Shown here: positions 21,166 to 32,041 of the stretch, in pieces
Numbering within the stretch: position 1 is the first letter of the stretch
How the letters are laid out: each line of letters starts with the position of its first letter
Assembly (NCBI GenBank): GCA_051453625.1
Contig: JBOZIK010000001.1
Location: 115,362,161-115,402,932, forward strand
Direction of reading: 5' to 3'
Length of the DNA stretch: 40,772 nucleotides
DNA from: Welwitschia mirabilis
Taxonomy: Eukaryota > Gnetophyta > Gnetopsida > Welwitschiales
The notes under the pieces: generated by a model
Seen by the model: the letters and a program-made list of their open reading frames with translations, nothing else
What the model was told of the DNA's origin: nothing
Databases searched by the model: none
Translations under genes and position numbers: made by a program

Positions 21166-22521
21166 TGTTGCAGTGTGTATTTGTGCAAATGTTATGCTCT
21201 TAAGAAGATCCTATCATTCACAAATAAATATAAATTTTGCACAACACAATACACTAATATAGATGGAAGTAACCCAAATGTCATATTCTCATGAAAGGCA
21301 TAGGAAAAAAGAAAGATAATTAATTTTACAAATGAAATACTATGTATCTTTTAAGTAGACATAAAGCGCAATGCAAAAATAATAATGCAAACACACTTAT
21401 GTAAATGAAATTCAAGTCTAAACTAAGTGAAATTTTCATTTGATTATTAAATAACCTATCATAGAGATCAGTCATGTATAATCTAGATCAATTAAGAAAT
21501 GCCATCACTAGATCGAAACTAATAAAAGATTAATAAATAAGTGCCATCACTAGATCGAGACCAATCTAGATTAATTAAGAAATGCTATTATAGAGATCAG
21601 CCCTATATAACCAAGATTAATCAAGAAATGCTGTCACTAGATTAATCAAGAAATGCTATTGAATAGAATATGAAAACTATGCAAAGTTAATCTAACAAAG
21701 GAAATATAATAAACCTAAACTAATAATTCTCAATCTTAACAAAGGTTTCCCTCATGATATATACTACTAAAGAATTTTTCATAGAATCAGAGGTAACATA
21801 AACCATAAAGGACATGCACAAAATAAAAGATATAAAACGAAGAATAGAGTTTTGAATTAGAATCAAATCAAAATTCATGTTATAAAGTAGTAGCACCTAA
21901 ATGAAAGATACACAAGTGTCTCTCCGCAACAATAATGGATGGATCTCTTACCCTTTAATATCTGATCATGAAAATTTATAGTGCAAATAAAAACAAAAAG
22001 AAGTCAAGGGAAAAGTCAATATTTATTAACAAAATAAACTCTTCAAATAGACAAGACTAACAGATGCAGGCATAACCCTAACAACCATGCAAGAAACTAT
22101 GAGACAAATGGTCATAGTTTGATTAAGTTTGATGAAACATATATCTAGTCTCATCTTGCTAGTCATCCAGATAATATAAGAGATAATGCCACATCATAAG
22201 GGTTTCACGTTAGTAGCCATATTGATTCTAGTTGGCATCCTTCTTTGCTTAAGTATTCTATTGTTCATACAATTATCTAGACAAAGAGGTGGATGATAGG
22301 ATTTTCTATAGTTATTCATGCATTGTTTTAGTCTTATTATTTGTAAGAATTCTACTTTAGATAGGAAATATTGTAAACTACTTCAAATGCTGTAAAATGT
22401 AATGCATATTGCATGCTTTTATATCATTTAACTTAGCTCTCTATTATTATTGAAGCCATCTAATATCCTATAAAATTACTCAAAATGCCCTATCAAATAC
22501 ATACTAGTTAGGAGTATAACA
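21166..22521 (-). repeat. 5' LTR of element B (1,356 bp)
   Basis: It begins TGTTGCAGTGTGTATTTG and ends AGTTAGGAGTATAACA on the + strand, and aligns along its length with 6486-7749. It is longer because of a repeat expansion at 21458-21660. On the - strand its TGTTATACTCC end is the 5' end of the element. Differences from the other LTR are frequent and mostly transitions. Confidence 0.9.
21458..21660. repeat. minisatellite expansion inside the 5' LTR of B
   Basis: The unit is roughly TTAAGAAATGCCATCACTAG followed by ATCGAGACCAATCTAGA. The sub-motif AAGAAATGC or AAGTGCC recurs about five times (near 21494, 21538, 21577, 21623 and 21650), and TAGAGATCAG recurs twice. The 3' LTR has this block once (about 6777-6850). 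The repeat arose after insertion, or was lost in the other LTR. Confidence 0.8.
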
Positions 22522-22526
22522 GCTAT
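22522..22526. repeat. target-site duplication of element B, right copy (GCTAT)
   Basis: GCTAT directly follows the right LTR and is identical to 6481-6485. Confidence 0.9.
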
Positions 22527-25500
22527 CAATAAGGTGTTTGGAAAAAGGCTTAGCAACCTCCATCTTCCAATGATGTGTTAAAATCTATTTAATACATTTA
22601 TTTGTAAAGATTGCATTATAGATAAAAGTTAACTTTTTAACAATTACTGGACTCAATGACTCTGAAATAACAGTGGACAATGTTAGCCTTATTCTTTTAC
22701 AAATTATGGATAAATAGAAATGCATTCAAGAATGCTCTATCTATAAACCCTTGTTAGCTAATAAAATAGGTTATTTTAAATTATGGAAAAAGGGCTTTCT
22801 ATCAAACCAACTAGAAACTATCTAAGAAAAATCTAAATCTTATTTATGAAGCTTAGGAAAAGGTATCTAATAATCAATATTAACCACTCTGTAATCATTG
22901 TCTCCTAGTTACTCTGTCTAATAAAAACCAATGTGCTAATGTTAAGGAGCACAGTGTTGTACCTGTAAGAGAAGCCCTACAATGGTCTAAGCCAATGGTA
23001 CATTACATTATATATTCTAAATTCTTAATAATGTTAACTTTTAATGTTACTTTTTTTGTTTAGAGTATCTAACTTACTCATTTACTCAACTCGAAGAAAT
23101 ATAAATATTCTAAACCCTTAGATTTTTATAAGGTATAAGCTCTTATTTAGATACTAGTTTTACTTTCTTCTCTTTATGTAATTTTCATTCTATAACATTA
23201 CAATGTAATAGACTTTTTTAATTGAAATTAGATCAAGCTCAGATACTATGATGGAACATCATTTGCTAGTGGCATTAAAGATGACAACAAGTTATAAATT
23301 AAAAACCATTAATTAAAAAAAAGGGGATTTTGCAAAGTTGAGTTTTTAAGGCTCTCTTAATTTTAATAAATGAAGCACTTATTTTTACTGTAATCTATAG
23401 ACATATATACTTTACTATGTAAAAGGTAAATGTTAACCTGACTTTCTGGTAGTTTAGATTCCCAACTTATATTATATAGGATAGAGGATCTGGTGAGCTA
23501 CAATAGCAAATATTTTATCAAAGGGAAAAAATCGAGCATAATAGATAGTATACATGAACGAGTTATTTGTGCAAATCTTCATGTTATCTTGAACATTTTT
23601 TCCATGCTTAATAACTTTGTCATGTCTTAAGCATCTTGAAACTTCAAATTTTACCTTTGGCTTTCCACATGTCTATCATGTAATAACCTAAACTGCATTG
23701 TTGAAATATTAACTTGTATTATTATTTCTTTGATTGAAAGTGAATGAAATATTCATTGTTATTTTCAGTGACTTATGTATTTTTGGAATGATTTCATGCC
23801 TTTCTTTTAGGATGTTTAGCTAGTGGCTTGATATCCATCTTTCAATGTGATGAATTTCATGAGCTAATGCCAAAACTACCAAAGTGAAGTGCCTCATTAA
23901 TGTGTGATTTTTTCTTGATGTGTATAGCCTCTTTTCCAAGCAAGCCAAGATATTGTAATATTATGGATAGAAAATTTTAGAAGTACATTTTCAAAAATAA
24001 CCTAAGACTCTATGTTTATTTATGAGATTTTAAAACCCTAGAACAAATTTTGTATGAATTGGTTGCTTTTCTAATTTGTTTTTTCCATTCATTCACAAGG
24101 TAGATATTTCTAGGAGCCACTACTTGAGAATATTTTTTGATTGTGTGGTAAACATGTACATTTTATTTACTAATCCTTTGCTAAATGATAATTTATACAA
24201 CAAAATGGGTGTTAGATGTTGAAGAGGAAAAACTAGTGTGTTGACAACCATTTTTGATGGACTTTCAACATCATACTTTGGCATTATACTATTCAATATA
24301 ATATGTTATATAATGAATATCTCTATAGTAGTTACCATTCCCTTCATCATGCATCTTTCCATCTTCAAATAGCAATAGGTAATCAACCAAATTGAACTGG
24401 ATTCCTCTACATTCCAATTATTCAAATTGTAAGTCCTTTAAATATATGTTTCATATAGAGGAATGTATGTTTTAAGAAGTTGTTTTTGTGTTGTTATATC
24501 AGTAAGAACTTTTACTTTGCTAGAACACCTACTTCTCACATTTATGATGGGCATACCCATAATGAGTACTTATCTCATGAATGTGGGATCTCTAAGTTTT
24601 ATGTATATCTAAATCTTGACATTTGATTATTTAAGGTTTATGGGTAATCGTAATGTGGAGTTCATCCCTACTTTTATTTACTAACTATTATCACCTTTCA
24701 ATTACTTGATTTACTTACCAACATACATTTGCTACATCTATGAGTTTTTAAACTTTATTTTTGCATTGTAGATTTAGTGGCATGTTACTTATTTTCATGA
24801 GTTGAATAAACTATCTATTTATAAGACCAATTTTCGTTATCCAATTTGATTTTTTACTTTTTTATTTTAATATTACATGTTAGTCTTTTTAAGCTTATAT
24901 AGCTAAAATCATATAATTGGATTGAATTTAATGTAATTTAAGAGGTCATGTTTAGACAACTTCTACTTGCATTTAATTTATTGCCTTGTGAAAAATACAA
25001 AAAGAAAAGAACTTCTAAAATCTACTAGGCATTTTAAAAACTTAGATTCTTTATTTAGATTTTTGCATCCTAGTTATACAATTGTTATATGAATAAACTA
25101 GTGATATAATAATTTTGTGTATGCATATAATTTTAACCTAATAATCATAATTCCAATTCAAACTATGATCTCTAGTCTTGTTTGGCCTTTGTTTGAAGAA
25201 AAATGGAATGAAATAAGAATAAAGATAGCAAATCATGAAAATATTTAATTTTATAAAGTGAGTTAAATAAGTGAAGACTCTGATGATAATAGTGACAACG
25301 ATGAGCATTTGTGAGAAACTCTATTTTTAAAGTGAAATGAATACATGAATTGACATAAACATATGTTTTAAATTAATATCTCTACTTTTACAGACTTAAA
25401 AAATAATGTAATAGGCTATTGTTATATGATTCAATATTTCTGATGGGAAGCTTATGAAGTACAATACATAGGTTATGTAACAAGGATTATTGCTAGTGTA

Positions 25501-25573
25501 TGTGAAGAATTTTTAATGCCTCTTTATGATTGTTTGCATCTATTTTTTAGGTACCATAGTTTGCATCACATGG
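22527..25573. other. right internal part of the CACTA-like insert, first section; no gene recognised
   Basis: This AT-rich sequence was continuous with 6480 before element B arrived. I find no transposase motif on either strand. Possible coding traces are weak: a short acidic run EDSDDNSDNDEHL ending in TGA (about 25276-25317, + strand), and a - strand frame just right of the B boundary reading HHWKMEVAKPFSKHLIDS (about 22575-22522). Neither is enough for a gene call. A 26-bp string at 22991-23016 recurs at 26777-26802. Confidence 0.4.
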
Positions 25574-25760
25574 NNNNNNNNNNNNNNNNNNNNNNNNNNN
25601 NNNNNNNNNNNNNNNNNNNNNNNNNNNNNNNNNNNNNNNNNNNNNNNNNNNNNNNNNNNNNNNNNNNNNNNNNNNNNNNNNNNNNNNNNNNNNNNNNNNN
25701 NNNNNNNNNNNNNNNNNNNNNNNNNNNNNNNNNNNNNNNNNNNNNNNNNNNNNNNNNNNN
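25574..25760. other. assembly gap (187 N)
   Basis: A run of 187 undetermined bases. Frames that seem to cross it are artefacts. Confidence 1.
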
Positions 25761-28700
25761 TTCATTTAGAAGTTTTATTAAAGGGTTATCTCTTTATAAA
25801 TAAATCCCAAATTATCATATGTGAAGTTTATTGCTTTTGGACTTATAGTTCTCCTTGGTTGTACTATGTCACAAACATTTTGGATACTACCCAGTTTTTA
25901 TAGGTAATAAATAGGAGTTAATCTTCTTAATCTATTGAGAACTTATTTTGTGTTTAAACTACTATAGATTTAAGCCTAAATTTCAACAAAAATATGTAAT
26001 AGAAATAGTCTTCCCATAATGAATTACATATTTTATTGATCATGGTAGGCTGCATTAACCAGGTGCTAGATTTTGTGTTTTTGGAGCACATAGTGGATCA
26101 TATTTTTCCATTATGCTCTTGTTTATTTTAAGATAGTTTACATTAATACCATTTTTAATAAGATGGTTTCTCCTTCCTTTATGGCCATTGAGTATCACAG
26201 CTATGTTTATATTATGTATTTGTGATAAGATCTTTATCATAACTATGTATTTCTTGATAGGTCATCTCCATCATACATGGTTATTCCACAGTATGAATTT
26301 TAGGTATACAACACAAAATAAAAAAGGTCTTTATATGTTTAAACTAGAATATCCTTTCTTTTTAGACAACAATTAATATGATTATACATCTTATCATTAA
26401 CAAACAATCTGCACTACAGTATTTTCTACCATGTACTCATAAAGAATTAACAACCTACTTGAGGAAGCTATTCTTAATGCTGAAAAACATAGAGTGAATG
26501 TTATTAGTCTAGCTACTTTAAACAAGGTATTGGTTAATTATTTCTTTAATAAAACTATTGAGTTATTATTGGACTTCTGTAATGTTCTTATAAATTAATT
26601 TCTAATATTTAAAGAATAGGAAAGACCTATACAGTTGAATCTTAGTTTCTAAAAAAAGTCTTATAACCTTTATCTCCATAATTCACGACAAGTTTTCTAA
26701 GAGTTTAATGCTACTTTTTGGTTCCTAATCATTGTGAAATTTGTTTAAGGTCATTCATATATGAAATCTTAGTTGAGCCAATGTTACATTACATTATATA
26801 TTTGAATTAATAAATAACATCTAATATATTCTTTTATAAAATACTTTTTGGGATCTTAGTCATTGATGCTAAATACTTCAGCTTTAGTTTGCAAAATATG
26901 GAATCATATGGTACACGACTTTTCATGAGTCTTCTATATCTTATTTTCTTGAATGCATCTTTAATGCCATAGCATAGACTACTTTCTTTCTTACTCTAAA
27001 CTATTTGGCATCTATCTCTATGCCTTGAAAATTTGGATGTTGATATTAAATTTGCAAAGTAAGAAACAAACATTAGCATGGTCAACTATGATAAAGCATA
27101 TTATAGAAAATGCTAATAATTGTACAAGAATAAAAGTACTTTAATAAGCTGATCATTGTTTACTTTAAGATATTAACAAGATAAGATAACTATCATTTAA
27201 AAACATTTTTTAGATATAGCATAAAACCCTTCATGAAATAAACAGAACTAAAAAAATACCTTTGATAAACTATAATCTTTTGACAATAAATCTTGCAATT
27301 TGCTTTTAAGTTTTACTTCACTTAGAGACTTGGAAGATGTCTTTAGAGCTTCATGAATTAGTAATGTTATCTCTCCCTTGGAATTATGTTATGAAAATTC
27401 AAATTTACTTCTGCTAGACTAAGATGTCAGAACTAAAAAATATTAAGTACAATATACTATATGAAACTTTTCAAAATTCTAATAGATTAACTACATAAAT
27501 TTCCAATCATTTGACTATTATAAAAAATAACTAATGGAATAATAAAAAAAACAAGTAAGATCTTTAATTTGAAAACCAATACTAAAGTTTTAATCAATTA
27601 GGGAAAAACATTAATAATAAATCACATGCATTACCTCTTCATGTCATTTTATCATCTCCCTCACAATTATACATTGCATGTATGTTGAAGAATTTGTATA
27701 TACTTTGGTAATAGGGATAACAAAAAGAGAATATTTGAAGGCTATGTGAATAGTATAATGTATGTAAAATGTATCACAAATAATAATAAGTATGATAGAG
27801 TATATTCTTATCATACCATTTTCTCTATGCATAAGATATCGAAGAATGTAGAAAATCATGTAGAGAATGCATAAATAATGTCTATCTTACTACTAAATTT
27901 TCTTCCTGACTTTTTCATGATCATTCAAATCGTTGCTTTAATGTTACTCACTATAGGTGATGATTCTCAAAGGTAATATGTTATTTATAAGATCATATTT
28001 CTTACACTATTAACTCATTTTTTTTCTAAATTCATTTTGGAAAATTAATCTTAATTAAAGGTGTGAAATCATCATGACTATAAAATTTGTTAACAAAATA
28101 AACTAAGATTTCTTAAAGATTTATCATACACTTTTAAAATTACTATTTGCCATTCTATTACTCATGAATTAACCATAAGGGAAGAGAGATAAAAAAGTGT
28201 TTGCTACCAAGTAATCATTCTAATGTCACTTATTTTGCTATACATGACTACTAAAAGATTATATATATCCATACTTATTTTCTTAATAAACTAGTAATAT
28301 GTCTTAACAAATTGACTGTTAGCATTATGGGCTATGCTTAGCTTAAAAAGACTTTTTATTAAAATGGTTGTTATAAAAACTAAACACTTTTTAAGTATTG
28401 GATACTTAACACTACATAAATTAAATCACAACACCAAGGATAATGTAATGCAATATTGAAGACATAAATGTCTAAGAACGTTTTATCTCAATAAATTAAA
28501 CAATAGTAATCACAATTTCCATTAACAATAGATAGCATTGGTTAAATTGGAGAAAATTTAGGAAATCCATATATTCATTCTATTTAATACATTAATGCTT
28601 TCAAACTTTGTTTAAATGGAATTCTTTTCATATAACAATTCTCATATAAAAACTCCTATAATTAAAGTAATTTTGAATAGTGAATTTGTTTGAGAAGAAA

Positions 28701-31700
28701 CAAATTGTTAAAACCATAAATCAAGCCTAATTTACTTATAAATTAAACATATGCTTAGTGGGAATAATATAATAGATGAACATTAAAAAAAATTCATTTA
28801 TTAAATCTTTACCTTTTCTAATTAAAAATTGGTATGATTTCCTCTAGGGATGAGAGAAAATTATGTCGAGGCATATACAAAACTTAAGTTTTGGAATGCT
28901 TTGTAGTAGCCATTAATTTCTTTTCCCAAGTAGCATTATGAGATACTAGGAAGCCAACTATGTGTAATTAGACTATGATTTTAAATCCTACTTTCAATTA
29001 AGTAATAGCTAATGCATTTAAAATAATAAAGTGTTAATTTATGGACTTTAATTGTTTAAATTAATGAATTCATGGGTTACATCTCTTGTTTATCTTACTA
29101 AATAAGCATTCATTTGTTAGTAGACCAAAGGTAGTAAGAGCTATTATGACTGTAGATGGCTTAAGAATAGGATACACCTTGACATTTTTCTATAAGCATG
29201 CTTTTATATAAAGGCATTGAAAAGATACTATGAGATGCATAATAATTTTGATAGTAAATTAATAAAAAGAGGATACAACTAAAATATATATTATTTTTCT
29301 TTTATTTTTACAGTATAATATACTTCGTTGTTACATGGTAAAATAAATCCAACCTTTATGGTTGTAGATAAAAAATAGATATTGCATAGAAATATCAAGA
29401 TTGTAAAAGATAATAAGTTCCTAATTAAATGGAAATCAAAATGAATAGAAGAAATAGTAAGTTGGGTCTTTAGGTCTCTCATATTAATGAAAGTCATCCA
29501 AGACTAAAGAACTACTAATCAACTATTGGCTAAGTATCTATGCGATAGAGCATTCATTGCAATAAAGTTGTAGAGAGGTCATAATTAGCAAATCTTTGAA
29601 GTTTAAAGGTAAAGATGTAATTATAATATTTTTGATTTTGGCTATTTCATGAGTTATTAGAGTTGGTAACATGAGAGCTACATTGAAAATGCAATGTTAA
29701 TGTAGAATAGAAACAAACTATCCTTAAAGAAAGGACAAAGAAACAAACATATTCCTTAAGCTAGCTACTAAATATTAGCAAGTAATTCAAGACATGGAGA
29801 AGTTATACAGGACAAAAAAACAAACTAATAGTGATCAATATCCAAATAAACTAGGCAATGCTTCAAATTAGAATATGATACCTTTTGATATATGTGAGGA
29901 TTTTGATACTCCTGATGTGGTTTGTCGACTGAAAATGGGTATAATTCAAGTTTTATGCTTCTTATTAGATAAGAAGACATCACAAATATTACATTAATAT
30001 GGTTAAGAACTCGGTTGAGAATGAACTTCAAACATGTATTACTGGTAAATATAATGCTATCAATGCTATTACTAGATTAGTGAGAAGAGCCTGTATGAGT
30101 ACTAGACATCCTGAGATGTTTATTGCTTCTTTACTATTTTATAGTCTAACAAGTTTTGACAAGACAGAATTGCAAAAGATCTTAGCCATAATCTATTTTT
30201 ATTTTAAAACATCCAAGATTAGAATTGATACAAATAAGTACATGAAATAACATAGTGTATGTAGACTAATTGGTTCTTGACCTAGTTATGTTGGATACGG
30301 TGACAGAGGCACCCTAACGAGGGCCATAAGATAAAAATAATTTATCATAATATTTTTTGATGAAATTGAAAAGACCACTATGATGTGTATAATATGATTT
30401 ACGATGAGCATCTTTTTTATTCTCAAGACCAATAAGTCTCCTTTAAACATACACTTATAATAATAAAATCGAATATGAAATATGTAGCATAAAGATTGTG
30501 ACTTATAAGATCACTTGTTTGTTGTAAGCTACGACTAGCCCAAACTACCAGGGAAGGATTTCAACTAAACACTTCAAACAAAATGCACTTACTATGATTA
30601 TATTGCTATTTAAAACATCTTTACATGTTAGATACATCAATATTATGGTTATCTATCCAAACTAGATGTTTTTAGACTAATACCTTAGGATAAGATTTAT
30701 AGGAAGCTTGACATTAATCACTCTTATGTATGTTGTCAATAGACAAAACATAAGTTCTAATACATAGTTTTTCCTCAATTGTGTGCAGCTATAGCTTTCT
30801 AATTTATTAACAATTTTCATGTAATCTTCAAGCACTTTATTTTCTTTTGGGAAAAATGATTATATAGATCCTACCTTACATGGTTTAGTATAGTATTTGA
30901 AGGGCCTTGCTATTACTAACTACCAAACATGTTTTATTTGTATTTTGGATATGATTTACAAGAATTGTAACAATCCAAACATTGGATGAAGAAGAGGAGG
31001 CCAAATATTGATTGCGAGTTGTATGGATTTCTATGAAACCTATAAATTCTATAGGGAAGCTACTTATTCTCTTCCTTTAGGCAAGATAAGTGTTTTACTA
31101 TATTGATTTAAATATGTATCTCTAGTAATTTGTTCTGTAATTAGTTTCTTTTCACTATTTTTAGGTCCATACAAAAACAATTTTCCACTAATCCTTGGGC
31201 TTTTAGCAGTCTTTTTGTTGGTGTTGATAACTGGATTTTTCTTCTTCCTATTAATAAATTCAAGAAGATGAAAATAAAAGGAAATTATATGCCAGGATAA
31301 TCTCAAGCATTCAAACATTTTACTTCAGAGGGTTTTGTATGTGCAATATTTGATTTAACTTTGATATATTAAGTTTAAATGTAAATCGTTGAAGTTTAAA
31401 TTCTAAGAGAATGCTTTGCTACATAGATACTTAAGTTTAGGATTTAAATCCTAAAACATTAATGTGGATTTATATGTTTTATTTGGGATTGATCTTGTTG
31501 ACATGTATATCAAGTGTAGTAAGTTAAAGAAGTCTATTAGATACAAAGAGGGAAATCACTCGTATTTTTTGATTATTTGATAGTGAAATTCCTATATTTT
31601 AAATAGTATCATCTGCATTTCAAAGGTGTAAGGAATGGAATCATTATAATTGATCTTAGCACTTTGAACTCATGTGTGATAATTATGGAAGGAAAGACTC

Positions 31701-31798
31701 CGAAAGTGATTGAAAATTTAAAGGTTCTTATGTAATATCCTCTATAGTGGCTTTTAACTAGAAAAGAGAATATCTTGTGGGTACACAAGAAATGCCAA
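25761..31798. other. right internal part of the CACTA-like insert, second section; no gene recognised
   Basis: About 6 kb of AT-rich sequence. Short open frames (for example 26055-26240 -, 27644-27859 -, 29291-29497 -, 29999-30250 +, 31064-31318 -) have ordinary AT-rich composition and no domain I know. The + strand frame at 29999-30250 (83 codons) has the least biased composition, but no recognised motif. If this is a CACTA body, the transposase gene is absent or decayed beyond recognition by eye. Confidence 0.4.
31104..31271 (+). other. open stretch encoding a possible membrane helix
   Basis: The frame is open from after a TGA near 31101 to a TGA at 31269 and has no ATG start. Its second half reads FPLILGLLAVFLLVLITGFF, about 20 hydrophobic residues, then FFLLINSRR with a basic end, the pattern of one transmembrane segment. 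A TTTTTAG at 31158-31164 could be a splice acceptor. The opposite strand is also open across this place (84 codons), so the frame may be chance. No family recognised. Confidence 0.15.
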
Positions 31799-32041
31799 AT
31801 GATGATTATTTTAAATGCATTAAAAGCCTTTTTAAGGCATTTTTTATTAAAATTCTTTAAAATTTCTTTGAAGGCATTTTTATTAAATCAACTTAGAAAA
31901 GCCTTGGAAGCTTGTAATATTTTAAGGCGAGGCTTTTTAAGGTGCTTTTTGAAAAAAAAAATCTTAAAATCTTTTAGGATATTTTTTAAGGTCTTTTAAG
32001 TCATTTTCAAAATGCCTTAAAAACATCTATTCCTAATAGTA
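31799..32041. repeat. right subterminal repeat arm and terminus of the CACTA-like insert
   Basis: TTTTAAGGCATTT occurs at 31830-31842, with GAAGGCATTTTT near 31870, TTTTAAGGCGAGGC near 31919, TTTTTTAAGGTC near 31983 and the inverted AAAATGCCTTAAAAA at 32009-32023. The arm ends in CTATTCCTAATAGTA (32027-32041), which on the - strand reads TACTATTAGGAATAG. The 74-codon frame at 31775-31999 lies in this repeat and is not a gene. Confidence 0.65.

Larger units (their letters stand above)
6486..22521 (-). mobile_element. Athila-like Ty3/gypsy retrotransposon B, structurally bounded, decayed
   Basis: Two LTRs with TGTTG...CAACA-type ends (6486-7749 and 21166-22521) flank about 13.4 kb, and GCTAT repeats on both sides. 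All coding homology is on the - strand, so the right LTR is the 5' LTR. Order from right to left: primer-site region, gag, protease, RT, RNase H, integrase, accessory ORF, purine tract, 3' LTR. RT, RNase H and integrase wording (RMCIDFRKLNEVTKKNHYP, the RNase H tail IADHL, a CHGSVYEGHFSG zinc-finger piece) is that of Athila. LTRs differ at many sites by eye, so the insertion is old. Pol is partly present twice across two 100-N gaps, so the true length may be about 13 kb rather than 16. Confidence 0.88.
5719..32041. mobile_element. CACTA-like DNA transposon remnant splitting element A (contains element B)
   Basis: The insert interrupts the RT-RNase H linker of A. In gypsy polyproteins nine residues separate the Trp of this linker from the RSF box. 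Reading five codons up to 5718 and four from 32045 (IIKV before RSF) gives exactly nine, which places the junctions. Both ends carry multiple copies of TTTTAAGGCATTT and its reverse complement, the kind of subterminal array seen in plant CACTA elements. The right end finishes in CTATTCCTAATAGTA (32027-32041), whose reverse complement begins TACTATTAGG, one transition from a CACTA terminus. The left terminus is degenerate and no 3-bp target duplication can be shown. No transposase was recognised. Confidence 0.55.

Noticed and set aside
21458-21660. Repeat cluster considered as a CRISPR array
   Set aside because: Units are imperfect, spacing is irregular, there are no unique spacers, and it lies inside a plant LTR.
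22522-22960. A - strand reading (KMEVAKPFSKHL and others) as a copia polyprotein remnant
   Set aside because: The wording does not match any copia motif firmly, and no RT or RNase H box accompanies it.
29999-30250. 83-codon + strand frame as a host gene exon
   Set aside because: It has balanced composition, but no recognised domain, no supported splice sites and no homologous frame nearby; kept only as a note in the region entry.
31775-31999. A 74-codon + strand frame rich in Leu/Lys/Phe
   Set aside because: It is read through the AAGGCATTT subterminal repeats; the repetitive peptide follows from the DNA repeat.
5706-32029. AACATCTA on both sides of the insert as an 8-bp (hAT-type) target duplication
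   Set aside because: The string occurs at 5706-5713 and 32022-32029. Using it as the junction would leave extra codons between the linker Trp and the RSF box and lose the CACTA-like terminus. I treat it as chance, but it remains the main alternative for the junctions.
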